Below are positions 7,524 to 16,034 of a DNA stretch of 64,000 bases, piece by piece. The stretch's first letter is position 1. Each line of letters starts with the position of its first letter. A program made the position numbers and the translations under genes. Source of the DNA: Actinomyces respiraculi (GTDB taxonomy: Bacteria > Actinomycetota > Actinomycetes > Actinomycetales > Actinomycetaceae). The notes under the pieces were generated by a model, which was not told where the DNA came from, did not search any database, and was given only the letters and a program-made list of their open reading frames with translations. Location: positions 1,054,001 through 1,118,000 of the forward strand of contig NZ_CP063989.1 in assembly GCF_014595995.2 (NCBI RefSeq), given 5' to 3'.

Positions 7524-9127
7524 GTGCGCCGGCACTGCGCCGCACGGCCGTGACGGTGCGCCTCAACCTGCGCCTGCAGGCCGCAGGCGGCTACTGGCTG
7601 GTCGTGGTGGTGGTCGGCCTCGTCGGCGCTCTGCTCCTGCGGGGGCTCGCGGCGCTGCCGCCCCGGTGGTGGCCCGTCCTGCTGCTGGGGGAGATGACGA
7701 TCACCTGCTTCTACTTCGCCGCCGTCCAGGTCCTGGCCGAACGGGGCGAGGGCTCCCTCATGTGCCGGGCCGTGAGCCCGATGCGGGTGGGGGAGTACCT
7801 CGCCGCCCTCGCCGCCTCCCTCGTCCTGCTGGCCGTCGTCGAGTCGGCGGCCCTCGTCCTCGTCTCGGGGACGGCGGTGGCCTGGCCCGCTTTCCTGGCG
7901 GGCGTGGCCCTGCTGGCGGTGCTCGAGGTCCTTTACGGGGCCGTCGCGGTGGCCGGCTACCGGTCGGCCGCGTCCTTCCTGCTGCCCTCGGGGGTGTGGA
8001 CGATCGGCTTCGCGGTGCCGGTCCTGCCGCTGCTGGGGGTGGCCGAGGGCTGGTGGGGTTACTGGCTCCACCCCCTTCAGGGGCCGGTGGTCCTCCTGCG
8101 CATCGCCTTCGGGCAGGCGCCCGCGGCCCTGTCCGTTCCCGCGGTGCTCGCAGCGGCCATCTGGTCCCTGGTCGGTGGCGCCGTGGCGGGCCGGCGGCTG
8201 CGCGGTGCGGTGGTCGACGACGCCGGGGGGAGCCGGCGGCGCGCCGCTGGGAGCGCGGCGCGCTGGGACGATCTCGCGAGCGGCAGCCCGCGCCGAGCGC
8301 CCCACCGGCTCTGCCCGCGGAGCCGGCATCCCTCGGGCCTCCCGGATCTCCCGCTCCGCCTGCGGCGCCCGGGCGGACGGCGGCCGGGGACGGTCGGGGT
8401 GCTGGCGGCGCTGGTCCCGATGGACGTGCGCCGTCTGGCGCGCGACGACCTGCTGTGGTGGCTGGCCCTGCTGCCGCTCGTCATGGTCCTGGCGGTGCGC
8501 CTGGGGGCCGAGCCGCTGGCAGGGATGCTGCACGCCCACGGCCTGGACGGTGAGGCCTGGCTGGCGCTGCTGACGGGCCTCGTCCTCACGGTGGTGCTGC
8601 CCGTCATGATCGGCACCGTCGTCGGGTTCATGCTGCTGCAGGACAAGGAGGAGGCGACCTGGCAGATGATCGCCGTCACCCCGCTGTCCCTCCACCGCTA
8701 CCTCGGGTGGCGGGCCGGGCAGGCGGCCGCCGTGAGCGTGCCCGCCGTCGCCGCGGGGCTGGCATCGTGCGCGGGCACCGGGTGGGCGCGCGCCACCGCC
8801 CTGGCCCTGGCCTGCGCCCCGCTGGCGGCCGCCACCGCCCTTGCCCTGGCCGCCTTCGCCACGGGCACGGTCCAGGGCGTGGCCGCGGTCAAGCTCGGCC
8901 TGCTCGTCCTGGTCCTGCCGGTCCTCGATCACGCCGGGCGCGGGGGACGGGCCCCATGGCTCGCCGTCGTGCCGACGTGGTGGCCGCTGCGGGCCCTGGC
9001 CGCCATGGGGGAGGGCGCCGCCTGGCTGCCCTGGGCGGCCGGGGCCCTCGGCTGGGGGACCGCCCTGGCGGCGGGGTGCCTGTGGTGGGCGGGGCGCAGC
9101 CGCGCGCCGCAACGCACGGCCCCCTGA
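7520..9127 (+). CDS. ABC transporter permease, apparently two permeases in one chain
   Basis: A 535-residue membrane protein. Residues 1 to about 230 and about 295-535 each contain about six hydrophobic segments; the second half opens MDVRRLARDDLLWWLALLPL, like a free-standing permease N-terminus. A basic Arg/Pro/Ser linker of about 65 residues joins them. Related exporters encode two separate permeases, so this looks like a natural fusion. Third-position GC stays high across the linker, arguing against a frameshift, though one cannot be excluded. The ATG at 7520 overlaps the ATPase stop. Confidence 0.78.
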   Translation: MSAPALRRTAVTVRLNLRLQAAGGYWLVVVVVGLVGALLLRGLAALPPRWWPVLLLGEMTITCFYFAAVQVLAERGEGSLMCRAVSPMRVGEYLAALAASLVLLAVVESAALVLVSGTAVAWPAFLAGVALLAVLEVLYGAVAVAGYRSAASFLLPSGVWTIGFAVPVLPLLGVAEGWWGYWLHPLQGPVVLLRIAFGQAPAALSVPAVLAAAIWSLVGGAVAGRRLRGAVVDDAGGSRRRAAGSAARWDDLASGSPRRAPHRLCPRSRHPSGLPDLPLRLRRPGGRRPGTVGVLAALVPMDVRRLARDDLLWWLALLPLVMVLAVRLGAEPLAGMLHAHGLDGEAWLALLTGLVLTVVLPVMIGTVVGFMLLQDKEEATWQMIAVTPLSLHRYLGWRAGQAAAVSVPAVAAGLASCAGTGWARATALALACAPLAAATALALAAFATGTVQGVAAVKLGLLVLVLPVLDHAGRGGRAPWLAVVPTWWPLRALAAMGEGAAWLPWAAGALGWGTALAAGCLWWAGRSRAPQRTAP

Positions 9128-9173
9128 GGCCGCCCCGGGCGGGTCCCGCCGGCGAGGTCGGCCCGGAGCGCGC

Positions 9174-9515
9174 TCACTGGCCGCCGACGTCGACCATGAC
9201 GAGCTGCATGCGGCAGGCGGTGACGGCCGTGAGGGCGTGGCGGTCGCCCGGGGCCAGGTAGACGACGTCGCCGACGGCCAGCCGCTCGGTGCGCTCGCCG
9301 ACGCAGAAGTCCATCTCGCCCTCCAGGAGCGTGACGACGACGGCCTTGGGGGAGGCGTGCTCGGTGAGCAGCTGGCCGGCGTCGAAGGTGAAGACGACGG
9401 TGCGCAGGAGGTCGTTGTTGACGACGACGCGCGAGGTCGTGGCCTCCTCGCTCACGGGCAGCGCCTCGGTCAGGCCCAGGCGGAACAGGGACTCGGTGAC
9501 GGGGGTGGTGGGCAT
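9174..9515 (-). CDS. Small cupin-domain protein
   Basis: A 113-residue single-domain cupin. The two motifs are visible as EHASPKAVVVTLLEGEMDF (about 53-71) and GDVVYLAPGDRHAL (about 83-96), giving possible metal ligands His, Glu and His. It probably folds as a beta-barrel that binds or senses a small ligand; no activity can be assigned. It lies 112 bp downstream of the methyltransferase on the same strand and may be cotranscribed with it. Confidence 0.8.
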   Translation of the reverse strand: MPTTPVTESLFRLGLTEALPVSEEATTSRVVVNNDLLRTVVFTFDAGQLLTEHASPKAVVVTLLEGEMDFCVGERTERLAVGDVVYLAPGDRHALTAVTACRMQLVMVDVGGQ

Positions 9516-9627
9516 GTCGGTGTCCTCTCGGGTGGTGGGTCTGGGTGTGCTGAGGCGGGCGCTGGGTCCGGCGCGCCGACGGCGGCCCCCTGGTGGGGCG
9601 GAGCCGCCCGGGCTGCACGTGAGGGGC

Positions 9628-10551
9628 TCAGCCCTCGGCCGTCTGAACAGGCTTACGGGCCACGAGCGCGACGGCGGTGAGCGCCGTGGCGCGTAGGCGG
9701 AACAGCCGGCGCATGCTTGTGACTCGCTCGCGTGCGCCCGGGGTGCGGGCCATGCGCAGCATGAAGCGTGCCGTGCCGACCAGGCCCTCATCCTGCATGA
9801 GTCGGCGGGGCTCGAGCAGGTGCATGGGGGCGGTGCCGCTCCACTCAACGACCAGGCCGGCCTCGGTGAGCATCTGGCTCCAGCCGGCCACGGTCAGGGG
9901 ACGAGCCCCGACCCTGATGGCGCGGGAGATCTCCTTGCGGGTGGCCTCGACCTCGGTGTCCGTCAGGTCCCCGCGCAGCGCCAGCTCGTGGATGGCGTAA
10001 CGCCCGCCGGGGGCGAGCAGGCGGGCGGCCTCGGCGATGATCTCGCGCTTGTGCGCGTCGGACTGCATCGTGAGCATGGCCTCGCCCACGACGAGGTCGG
10101 CGCTGGCCTCAGGCAGCGTGGTCTGTGCGGCGTCGGCGACCACGTACTGGGCCTCGGGGTGGCCGTCGAGGACAGCGGCCACCTGTTCACGGCCCTCGGG
10201 GTGGGGGTCCACGCCCCGGTAGGAGGAGGGGCGGGTGGCCAGCAGGATCTCGGCGGTGCGGCCCACGCCGGGCCCCAGCTCGACCAGGCGCTGGCCGGGT
10301 ACCAGCGCGCAGGCCTCCAGCATGCGGCGGGTGAGCGCAATGCCGCCCGGTCGCAGGACCCGCTTGCCGAGCATGGCCAGCAGCCAGTGACCCTGCATGC
10401 GGGTGGCCTCAGGCGCCTGGCGGCTGCCACGCGGGGCCGGGCCGCCCGGTACCGGGGTTCCCGCACCCCGGACGCCCGGAGCCGTGTTGCCCGCCTGCTG
10501 GGCGGCGCCGTCGGCACTGACGGAGTCCGTCGAACCCATCCCCATTTTCAC
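9628..10551 (-). CDS. SAM-dependent methyltransferase (class I)
   Basis: A 307-residue class I methyltransferase. Motif I is LVELGPGVGRTAEILLA (about 88-104), the acidic residue after strand 2 lies in GVDPHPE, and motif IV is the DLVVGEAML region. The first 50 residues are low-complexity Gly/Pro/Ala and probably disordered. The substrate is unknown. The start at 10551 follows GAGGAG in CTGAGGAGTG. A dyad resembling an iron-regulator site lies just upstream, and a cupin gene follows. Confidence 0.85.
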   Translation of the reverse strand: MKMGMGSTDSVSADGAAQQAGNTAPGVRGAGTPVPGGPAPRGSRQAPEATRMQGHWLLAMLGKRVLRPGGIALTRRMLEACALVPGQRLVELGPGVGRTAEILLATRPSSYRGVDPHPEGREQVAAVLDGHPEAQYVVADAAQTTLPEASADLVVGEAMLTMQSDAHKREIIAEAARLLAPGGRYAIHELALRGDLTDTEVEATRKEISRAIRVGARPLTVAGWSQMLTEAGLVVEWSGTAPMHLLEPRRLMQDEGLVGTARFMLRMARTPGARERVTSMRRLFRLRATALTAVALVARKPVQTAEG

Positions 10552-10567
10552 TCCTCAGCCCGTGAAT

Positions 10568-10583
10568 AACCTAATCTTAGGCT
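10568..10583. promoter_or_regulatory. CCTAA-TC-TTAGG dyad, possible DtxR/IdeR-like iron box
   Basis: AACCTAATCTTAGGCT is a near-perfect dyad built from TTAGG half-sites, 17 bp upstream of the methyltransferase start. DtxR/IdeR sites use TTAGG/CCTAA half-sites but normally in the opposite arrangement over 19 bp, so the match is partial. Confidence 0.3.
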
Positions 10584-10737
10584 ACCCTTCCCACCCGCCC
10601 CGCACCTGTGATCCTCGTCCTCAGCGCCCGTGGGGTAGCCCCCACGGTGAGGCCGTGAGCGAAACCGGCCCGGAGGCGGGCATGGGGGAGGGGAGCAGGG
10701 CGTTAGCGTTGGCGTCAACGAACACGAGAGGACTGAC

Positions 10738-11355
10738 GTGAGCGAGCACTTCACGCCCAGCGCCGCCGACGGCCACGGTGCCGGACTCGGCCTGACCGAC
10801 TCCATCTACAACCGTCTCCTCAAGGAGCGGATCATCTGGCTCGGCTCCGAGGTGCGCGACGACAACGCCAACGCCATCTGCGCCCAGATGCTGCTGCTTG
10901 CCGCCGAGGATCCCGAGCGGGACATCTACCTCTACATCAACAGCCCCGGCGGCTCCGTGACCGCCGGCATGGCCATCTACGACACCATGCAGTACGTCCA
11001 GCCCGACGTCGCCACCGTGGCCACGGGCATGGCCGCCTCCATGGGCCAGCACCTGCTGAGCGCCGGCGCCAAGGGCAAGCGCTACCTCACCCCTCACGCC
11101 CGCGTCCTCATGCACCAGCCCTCCGGTGGTGCGGGCGGCTCCGCCACGGACATCCGCATCAACGCCGACCTCATCATCAAGATGAAGCAGGAGCTCGCCG
11201 AGATCACGGCCGCCAACACCGGCCACACCGTCGAGCAGATCATCGCCGACTCCGACCGCGACCACTGGTTCAGCGCCCAGGAGGCCCTCGAGTACGGCTT
11301 CGTCGACCACATCGTGTCCTCCGCCCGCGAGATCCAGCAGAACGGAGAGAACTGA
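10738..11355 (+). CDS. clpP1: ATP-dependent Clp protease proteolytic subunit 1
   Basis: A 205-residue serine protease subunit. The catalytic triad is Ser101 in GMAASMGQ, His126 in LMHQPSGG and Asp175 in DRDHW. In actinobacteria ClpP1 and ClpP2 form a mixed tetradecamer fed by ClpX or ClpC1. The GTG start at 10738 follows GAGAGGA. clpP2 begins 1 bp after its stop, so the two are cotranscribed. Confidence 0.97.
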   Translation: MSEHFTPSAADGHGAGLGLTDSIYNRLLKERIIWLGSEVRDDNANAICAQMLLLAAEDPERDIYLYINSPGGSVTAGMAIYDTMQYVQPDVATVATGMAASMGQHLLSAGAKGKRYLTPHARVLMHQPSGGAGGSATDIRINADLIIKMKQELAEITAANTGHTVEQIIADSDRDHWFSAQEALEYGFVDHIVSSAREIQQNGEN

Positions 11356-11356
11356 C

Positions 11357-12052
11357 ATGACGAGCTCCCGCCCCTACGTCGACGCCATGGCGCGCCAGCT
11401 CGACGCCGCCGGCACCGCCCCCGCGGGCCTGCCGGCCGCGCGCTACATCATGCCGCAGTTCGAGGAGCGCACCGCCTACGGTTTCAAGCGCCAGGACGCC
11501 TACTCCAAGCTCTTCGAGGACCGCATCGTCTTCCTCGGGGTGCAGGTCGACGACGCCAGCGCCGACGACATCATGGCCCAGCTCCTCGTCCTGGAGTCCC
11601 AGGACCCCGACGGCCTCATCACGATGTACATCAACAGCCCCGGCGGCTCCTTCACCGCCCTGACGGCCATCTACGACACGATGCAGTACATCAAGCCGCA
11701 GTTGCAGACCGTCTGCCTGGGCCAGGCCGCCTCCGCCGCCGCCGTCCTGCTCGCCGCCGGCAGTCCGGGCAAGCGCCTGGCGCTGCCCAACGCCCGCATC
11801 CTCATCCACCAGCCCGCCATGGAGGGCGTGCAGGGCCAGGCCTCCGACATTGAGATCGTCGCCGACGAGATCGACCGCATGCGCTCCTGGCTCGAGCAGA
11901 CGCTCGCGGCCCACACCGGCCAGAGCGTCGAGAAGGTCCACCACGACCTCGAGCGCGACAAGATCCTCACCGCCGCGGCGGCCCAGGAATACGGGCTGGT
12001 CGACCAGGTGCTCGTCTCGCGCAAGACCCCGCCCTCGCCGCACTCGGCCTGA
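11357..12052 (+). CDS. clpP2: ATP-dependent Clp protease proteolytic subunit 2
   Basis: A 231-residue ClpP paralogue and partner of ClpP1. Its triad includes Ser126 in GQAASAAAV and His151 in LIHQPAMEG; the handle region [13 protein letters not shown] is typical. The N-terminus carries about 40 residues of extension or propeptide. The ATG at 11357 follows GGAGAGAACTGAC, which overlaps the end of clpP1. Confidence 0.97.
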   Translation: MTSSRPYVDAMARQLDAAGTAPAGLPAARYIMPQFEERTAYGFKRQDAYSKLFEDRIVFLGVQVDDASADDIMAQLLVLESQDPDGLITMYINSPGGSFTALTAIYDTMQYIKPQLQTVCLGQAASAAAVLLAAGSPGKRLALPNARILIHQPAMEGVQGQASDIEIVADEIDRMRSWLEQTLAAHTGQSVEKVHHDLERDKILTAAAAQEYGLVDQVLVSRKTPPSPHSA

Positions 12053-12074
12053 GCAGGCCCCGGCGCGCCACTGA

Positions 12075-12117
12075 GGTGGGGGCCCGACGACGCAGGCCGC
12101 GTCGTCGGGCCCCCACC
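12075..12117 (+). terminator. Strong hairpin after clpP2
   Basis: A perfect 19-bp stem (12075-12093 with 12099-12117) around the loop AGGCC. It separates clpP1P2 from clpX, which probably has its own promoter (TAGGCT at 12225-12230). Nothing else is seen in the spacer up to 12272. Confidence 0.8.
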
Positions 12118-12272
12118 ACACCACGGGACCCGCCCAGGGCCTCGACGGCTCCGGGCCCGCACCGACGATGACCCCGTGCCGACGATGACCGGCGCGCCCC
12201 TCCCCTGCCGGGGTCACCGCCCCGTAGGCTGAGCAACGTCCCCGCGCAGGGCGGGACGGAACCGGAGGAAAC

Positions 12273-13565
12273 GTGGCACGCAGCGCTGAGAGCGTCGACC
12301 TTCTCAAGTGCTCCTTCTGCGGCAAGAGCCAGAAGCAGGTCAAGAAGCTCATCGCCGGGCCTGGCGTCTACATCTGCGACGAGTGCATCGAGCTGTGCAA
12401 CGAGATCGTGGACGAGGAGCTGGGCGAGTCCGGGGCGGGCGTGCCCCTTGAGCTGCCCAAGCCCCAGGAGATCTTCACCTTCCTCAACGAGTACGTCATC
12501 GGCCAGGAGAGTGCCAAGCGCGCCATGAGCGTGGCCGTCTACAACCACTACAAGCGCGTCCAGGTGCGTGAGCGCGCCGTCGCCGAGGGTGACGGCCTTG
12601 AGCTCGGCAAGTCCAACATCCTCCTGCTGGGCCCCACCGGCACCGGCAAGACCCACCTGGCGCGCACACTTGCCCGCTACCTCGACGTGCCCTTCGCCAT
12701 CGTGGACGCCACCGCCCTGACCGAGGCCGGCTACGTGGGTGAGGACGTGGAGAACATCCTCCTCAAGCTCATTCAGGCTGCCGACGGCGACGTCAAGCGG
12801 GCTGAGAAGGGCATCATCTACATCGACGAGATCGACAAGATCGGTCGTAAGAGCGAGAACGCCTCCATCACCCGCGACGTCTCCGGTGAGGGTGTCCAGC
12901 AGGCCCTGCTCAAGATCATCGAGGGCACCACCGCGTCCGTCCCGCCCGGGGGAGGGCGCAAGCACCCCCACCAGGAGTTCCTGGAGATCGACACCACGAA
13001 CATCCTGTTCATCGCGGCCGGAGCCTTCGCCGGCATCAAGGACATCGTGCGCCAGCGTCGGCGCAAGGAGTCCGGTGCCTCCTCCCTCGGCTTCGGCGGG
13101 GTTCTCGACCAGAGCGGCACGCAGGGCCTGACCTCCCAGGTGCGCCCCGAGGACCTGCACAAGTTCGGCCTCATCCCCGAGTTCATCGGCCGCCTGCCCG
13201 TCATCGCCACCGTCCAGGACCTCGGCGTGCCCGAGCTCGTGCGTGTCATGACCGAGCCGCGCAACGCCCTCGTCTCGCAGTACCAGTACCTCTTCAGCCT
13301 CGACGGCGTCGAGCTCGAGATAACGCCTGAGGCCATCGAGGCCATCGCCCGCCTGGCCCTGGCGCGCAAGACGGGCGCCCGAGGACTCACGAGCATCGTG
13401 GAGGAGGTACTGGGCGACGCCATGTTCGAGGTGCCCTCCATGCCGGAGGTCGGCCGCGTCGTCGTCGACGCCGACGCCGTCACCGGGCGCTCGCGGCCCC
13501 GCTACGAGGCGGGCTCCGGGACCCTGACCTCCACCAGCAAGGGTGAGCGGAGCCGCTCCGCATGA
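12273..13565 (+). CDS. clpX: ClpX, ATPase/unfoldase subunit of ClpXP
   Basis: A 430-residue AAA+ unfoldase that delivers substrates to ClpP. The N-terminal zinc-binding domain has CSFC and CDEC pairs (residues about 13-41). Walker A is GPTGTGKT, the pore loop GYVGED, Walker [11 protein letters not shown], the RKH loop GGGRKHPHQ, and sensor 2 lies in KTGARGL. The GTG start at 12273 follows CCGGAGGAAAC. Its stop overlaps the chorismate mutase start by 4 nt. Confidence 0.97.
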   Translation: MARSAESVDLLKCSFCGKSQKQVKKLIAGPGVYICDECIELCNEIVDEELGESGAGVPLELPKPQEIFTFLNEYVIGQESAKRAMSVAVYNHYKRVQVRERAVAEGDGLELGKSNILLLGPTGTGKTHLARTLARYLDVPFAIVDATALTEAGYVGEDVENILLKLIQAADGDVKRAEKGIIYIDEIDKIGRKSENASITRDVSGEGVQQALLKIIEGTTASVPPGGGRKHPHQEFLEIDTTNILFIAAGAFAGIKDIVRQRRRKESGASSLGFGGVLDQSGTQGLTSQVRPEDLHKFGLIPEFIGRLPVIATVQDLGVPELVRVMTEPRNALVSQYQYLFSLDGVELEITPEAIEAIARLALARKTGARGLTSIVEEVLGDAMFEVPSMPEVGRVVVDADAVTGRSRPRYEAGSGTLTSTSKGERSRSA

Positions 13566-13939
13566 GCACCCAGGCGGCCGGTCACGCCAACCCGCAGGAG
13601 CCCCGCCCCACCCATGGGGCGGAGCGCGTCGAGGCGTCCGCCGAGAGCGTACCGCCCCAGCTGGCCGCCTACCGCACCACCATTGACAACCTCGACGCCG
13701 CCCTCGTGCACCTGCTCGCCGAGCGCTTCCGCTGCACCCAGCAGGTCGGCCTGCTCAAGGCGGAGCTCGACCTGCCGCCGTCGGACCCGGCGCGCGAGGA
13801 GCGCCAGGTGCGGCGCCTGCGCGCGCTGGCCGAGGACTCCGGGCTGGACCCGGTTTTCGCGGAGAAGTTCTTCGCCTTCATCGTCGCCGAGGTCATCCGC
13901 CACCACGAGGCGATCCGCGACGCCCACACACCCGCCTGA
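13562..13939 (+). CDS. Chorismate mutase (AroQ type)
   Basis: A 125-residue all-helical AroQ chorismate mutase converting chorismate to prephenate for Phe/Tyr synthesis. The core (about 34-118) starts [19 protein letters not shown] and contains Q and K active-site positions in [11 protein letters not shown]. About 33 N-terminal residues are an unstructured extension. It overlaps clpX by ATGA, so it is translated with a protein-quality gene; this pairing may simply be positional. Stand-alone enzymes of this size in actinobacteria often depend on DAHP synthase for full activity (family knowledge). Confidence 0.88.
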   Translation: MSTQAAGHANPQEPRPTHGAERVEASAESVPPQLAAYRTTIDNLDAALVHLLAERFRCTQQVGLLKAELDLPPSDPAREERQVRRLRALAEDSGLDPVFAEKFFAFIVAEVIRHHEAIRDAHTPA

Positions 13940-13961
13940 CACACCCGCCTGAGACGAAAGA

Positions 13962-14012
13962 CCGGGCCGGGCTACGGGCACTGTGGGGACACGGTGCCCA
14001 GGGCCCGGCCCC
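13962..14012. terminator. Bidirectional hairpin between convergent genes
   Basis: GGGCCGGGC (13964-13972) pairs with GCCCGGCCC (14003-14011), with a second inner stem GGGCAC/GTGCCC. It lies between the convergent chorismate mutase and acyl-CoA synthetase genes. Confidence 0.65.
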
Positions 14013-14016
14013 CGTC

Positions 14017-15918
14017 TCAGTCGTGCCCTCCGGGGCCTGAGGGCACCCGGGTGTAGAGCTCGTCGATCTCCTTGTCGAAACGGGCGACCGCCTCGGCCCG
14101 ACGTACCTTGAGCGAGGGCGTCAGCAGCCCGTTCTCCACCGTGAAGTCCGTGGGCAGCACCGTGAAGGTGCGGATCGACTCGGCGCGCGAGACCGCCTCG
14201 TTGGCGCGCGCGACCGCCCTCTCCAGGGCGGCGAGCACACGAGGGTCCGTGGAGGCATCCACCGGGTCCAAGGGCTCCAGACCGTGGGAGGACAGCCACA
14301 GGGGCAGCATCTCCGCATCCAGGGTCACCAGGGCCCCGATGCAGGGACGGTTGTCGCCGACGACGAGCACCTGGCTGACCAGGGGGTGCGCCCGCAGGCG
14401 GTCCTCCAGGAGGGCCGGAGCGACGTTCTTACCACCGGCGGTGACGATGAGCTCCTTCTTGCGCCCCGTGATGCGCAGGTGCCCGCCGGGAGCGAAGGAG
14501 CCGATGTCGCCGGAGCGGAACCAGCCGTCGTCGGTGAAGGCTTCGGCGGTGGCCTCCTCGTTGCGGTGGTAGCCGCGCAGCAGGCCGATGCCCTGGATGA
14601 GGATCTCGCCGTCCTCGTCCAGGCGGATGCGTGTGCCCGGCAGCGGCAGGCCGACGGAGCCGATGAGGATGTCGTCCGGCGGGTTGACCGTGCACGGAGC
14701 GGTGGTCTCGGTCAGGCCGTAGCCCTCGAGGACGGTGACGCCGGCGCCGCGGTAGAAGTGACCCAGGCGCTCACCGAGGGGGCCGCCGCCGGAGACGACG
14801 TGGCGCACCCGCCCGCCCATGAGGCCACGCAGCGTGCGGTAGACGAGGCGGTCGAAGGTGGCGTGCTGGGCGCGCAGGGCGCGGCTGGGTCCCTCATGGG
14901 TGTCGAGGGCGCGCGAGTAGGCGATGGCGGTCTTGGCCGCCATGCGGAAGATCTTCTGCTTGGCGCCCTGGGCGCGCGCGTCGGCGGCGTTGTAGATCTT
15001 CTCGAAGACGCGGGGCACGGCCACGACGAAGGTGGGGCGCAGGGTCGCCAGGTCGGTCACGAGGTTCTTGACGTCGGGGGAGTGGCCCATCACGCCGTGG
15101 TCGGAGCAGACCACCGTGACCTCGATGAAGCGGCCGAGCACGTGAGCCAGGGGCAGGAAGAGCAGCAGGCGCACGTCCGTGCCGCCGAGGACCTCGGGCA
15201 CGTGGGCGCAGGTGTTGTAGCCGATGCCCACGAGGTTGTCGTGGGTGAGCTCGGCTCCCTTGGGGCGTCCGGTCGTGCCGGAGGTGTAGACAATCGTGGC
15301 GAGGTCCTCGCTTGTGAGGCGGGCGGTGCGGGCGTCGAGCTCGGCGTGGTCCACGCCCTTGCCCTGGGCCATGAGGTCCGTGACGGCGTTCTTCGACAGG
15401 GTGAGGATGTCGAGTTCGTGCAGGCTCGTGCCGGGCTCGGCGGCGTCGGCCAGGCCGTGCAGCATCGTCTCCATCGCCTCGTTCTCGACGACGGCCAGGC
15501 GCACGCGTGCGTCGGTGAGGATCCATTCGGCCTGCTCGGCGGAGGAGGTCTCGTAGACGGGAACGACGACGAGGCCGGCCTCCCAGGCGGCGAAGTCCAC
15601 GAGCGTCCACTCAAAGCAGGTGTGCGCCATGATTGCGATGGTGTCGCCCGGCGTGAGGCCGCGTGCGACGAGCCCGGCGGCCACCTCGCGCACCTGGGCG
15701 CGGAAGGCGGCGGCGCTCATGTCGCGCCAGCTCTTGCCCAGGGAGGACTTGCGGGCGAAGAGGGTGCCGCGGGGGTTGCGGCGCGCGCGCTCGGCCAGCG
15801 CCCAGGGCGTGGTCATGCCGGCGTGGACGGGAACGAGCAGCCCGGTGGAGTACTCCCGGGCCGTGGCGGGACGACGCCCCGGCGTCTCGGGGGTGGGGAC
15901 GACAGGGGATGCGGTCAT
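14017..15918 (-). CDS. Long-chain fatty-acid-CoA ligase (AMP-forming), downstream copy
   Basis: A 633-residue ANL-superfamily enzyme activating long-chain fatty acids to acyl-CoA through an acyl-adenylate. The P-loop is YTSGTTGRPKG, the adenine motif GYGLTET, and the hinge and C-terminal motifs DDGWFRSGDIG and ITGRKKELIVTAGGKNVAP. It resembles FadD15-like enzymes. It is a close paralogue of the next gene upstream (16035-17951), evidently a tandem duplication. The ATG at 15918 was preferred over longer alternatives that lack similarity. Confidence 0.9.
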   Translation of the reverse strand: MTASPVVPTPETPGRRPATAREYSTGLLVPVHAGMTTPWALAERARRNPRGTLFARKSSLGKSWRDMSAAAFRAQVREVAAGLVARGLTPGDTIAIMAHTCFEWTLVDFAAWEAGLVVVPVYETSSAEQAEWILTDARVRLAVVENEAMETMLHGLADAAEPGTSLHELDILTLSKNAVTDLMAQGKGVDHAELDARTARLTSEDLATIVYTSGTTGRPKGAELTHDNLVGIGYNTCAHVPEVLGGTDVRLLLFLPLAHVLGRFIEVTVVCSDHGVMGHSPDVKNLVTDLATLRPTFVVAVPRVFEKIYNAADARAQGAKQKIFRMAAKTAIAYSRALDTHEGPSRALRAQHATFDRLVYRTLRGLMGGRVRHVVSGGGPLGERLGHFYRGAGVTVLEGYGLTETTAPCTVNPPDDILIGSVGLPLPGTRIRLDEDGEILIQGIGLLRGYHRNEEATAEAFTDDGWFRSGDIGSFAPGGHLRITGRKKELIVTAGGKNVAPALLEDRLRAHPLVSQVLVVGDNRPCIGALVTLDAEMLPLWLSSHGLEPLDPVDASTDPRVLAALERAVARANEAVSRAESIRTFTVLPTDFTVENGLLTPSLKVRRAEAVARFDKEIDELYTRVPSGPGGHD

Positions 15919-15974
15919 AGGCACCAGTGTGGCCCGTCTCCTGTGCGCGAGGGGCGGTGAACCCATCAGGTATT

Positions 15975-16013
15975 GGGACACACGTCCTGTGGAATCCACG
16001 GGACGTGTGCCCC
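15975..16013 (-). terminator. Hairpin between the two acyl-CoA synthetase genes
   Basis: GGGACACACGTCC pairs with GGACGTGTGCCCC (one mismatch) and an inner GTGG/CCAC stem extends it. It lies beyond the upstream synthetase stop, so the two copies may be separately transcribed. Confidence 0.6.
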
Positions 16014-16034
16014 GGCGCACTCCCCACCGTCGGC

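Noticed and set aside
8200..8420. Frameshift separating two permease genes
   Set aside because: The single frame keeps high third-position GC through the linker, and the alternative frame does not; kept only as a caveat.
10620..10737. ClgR-type operator before clpP1
   Set aside because: GTTAGCGTTGGCGTCAAC is only loosely dyad-like and lacks the CGC/GCG arrangement of known ClgR boxes; a small GTGGGG/CCCCAC hairpin at 10629-10646 was also seen but has no clear role.
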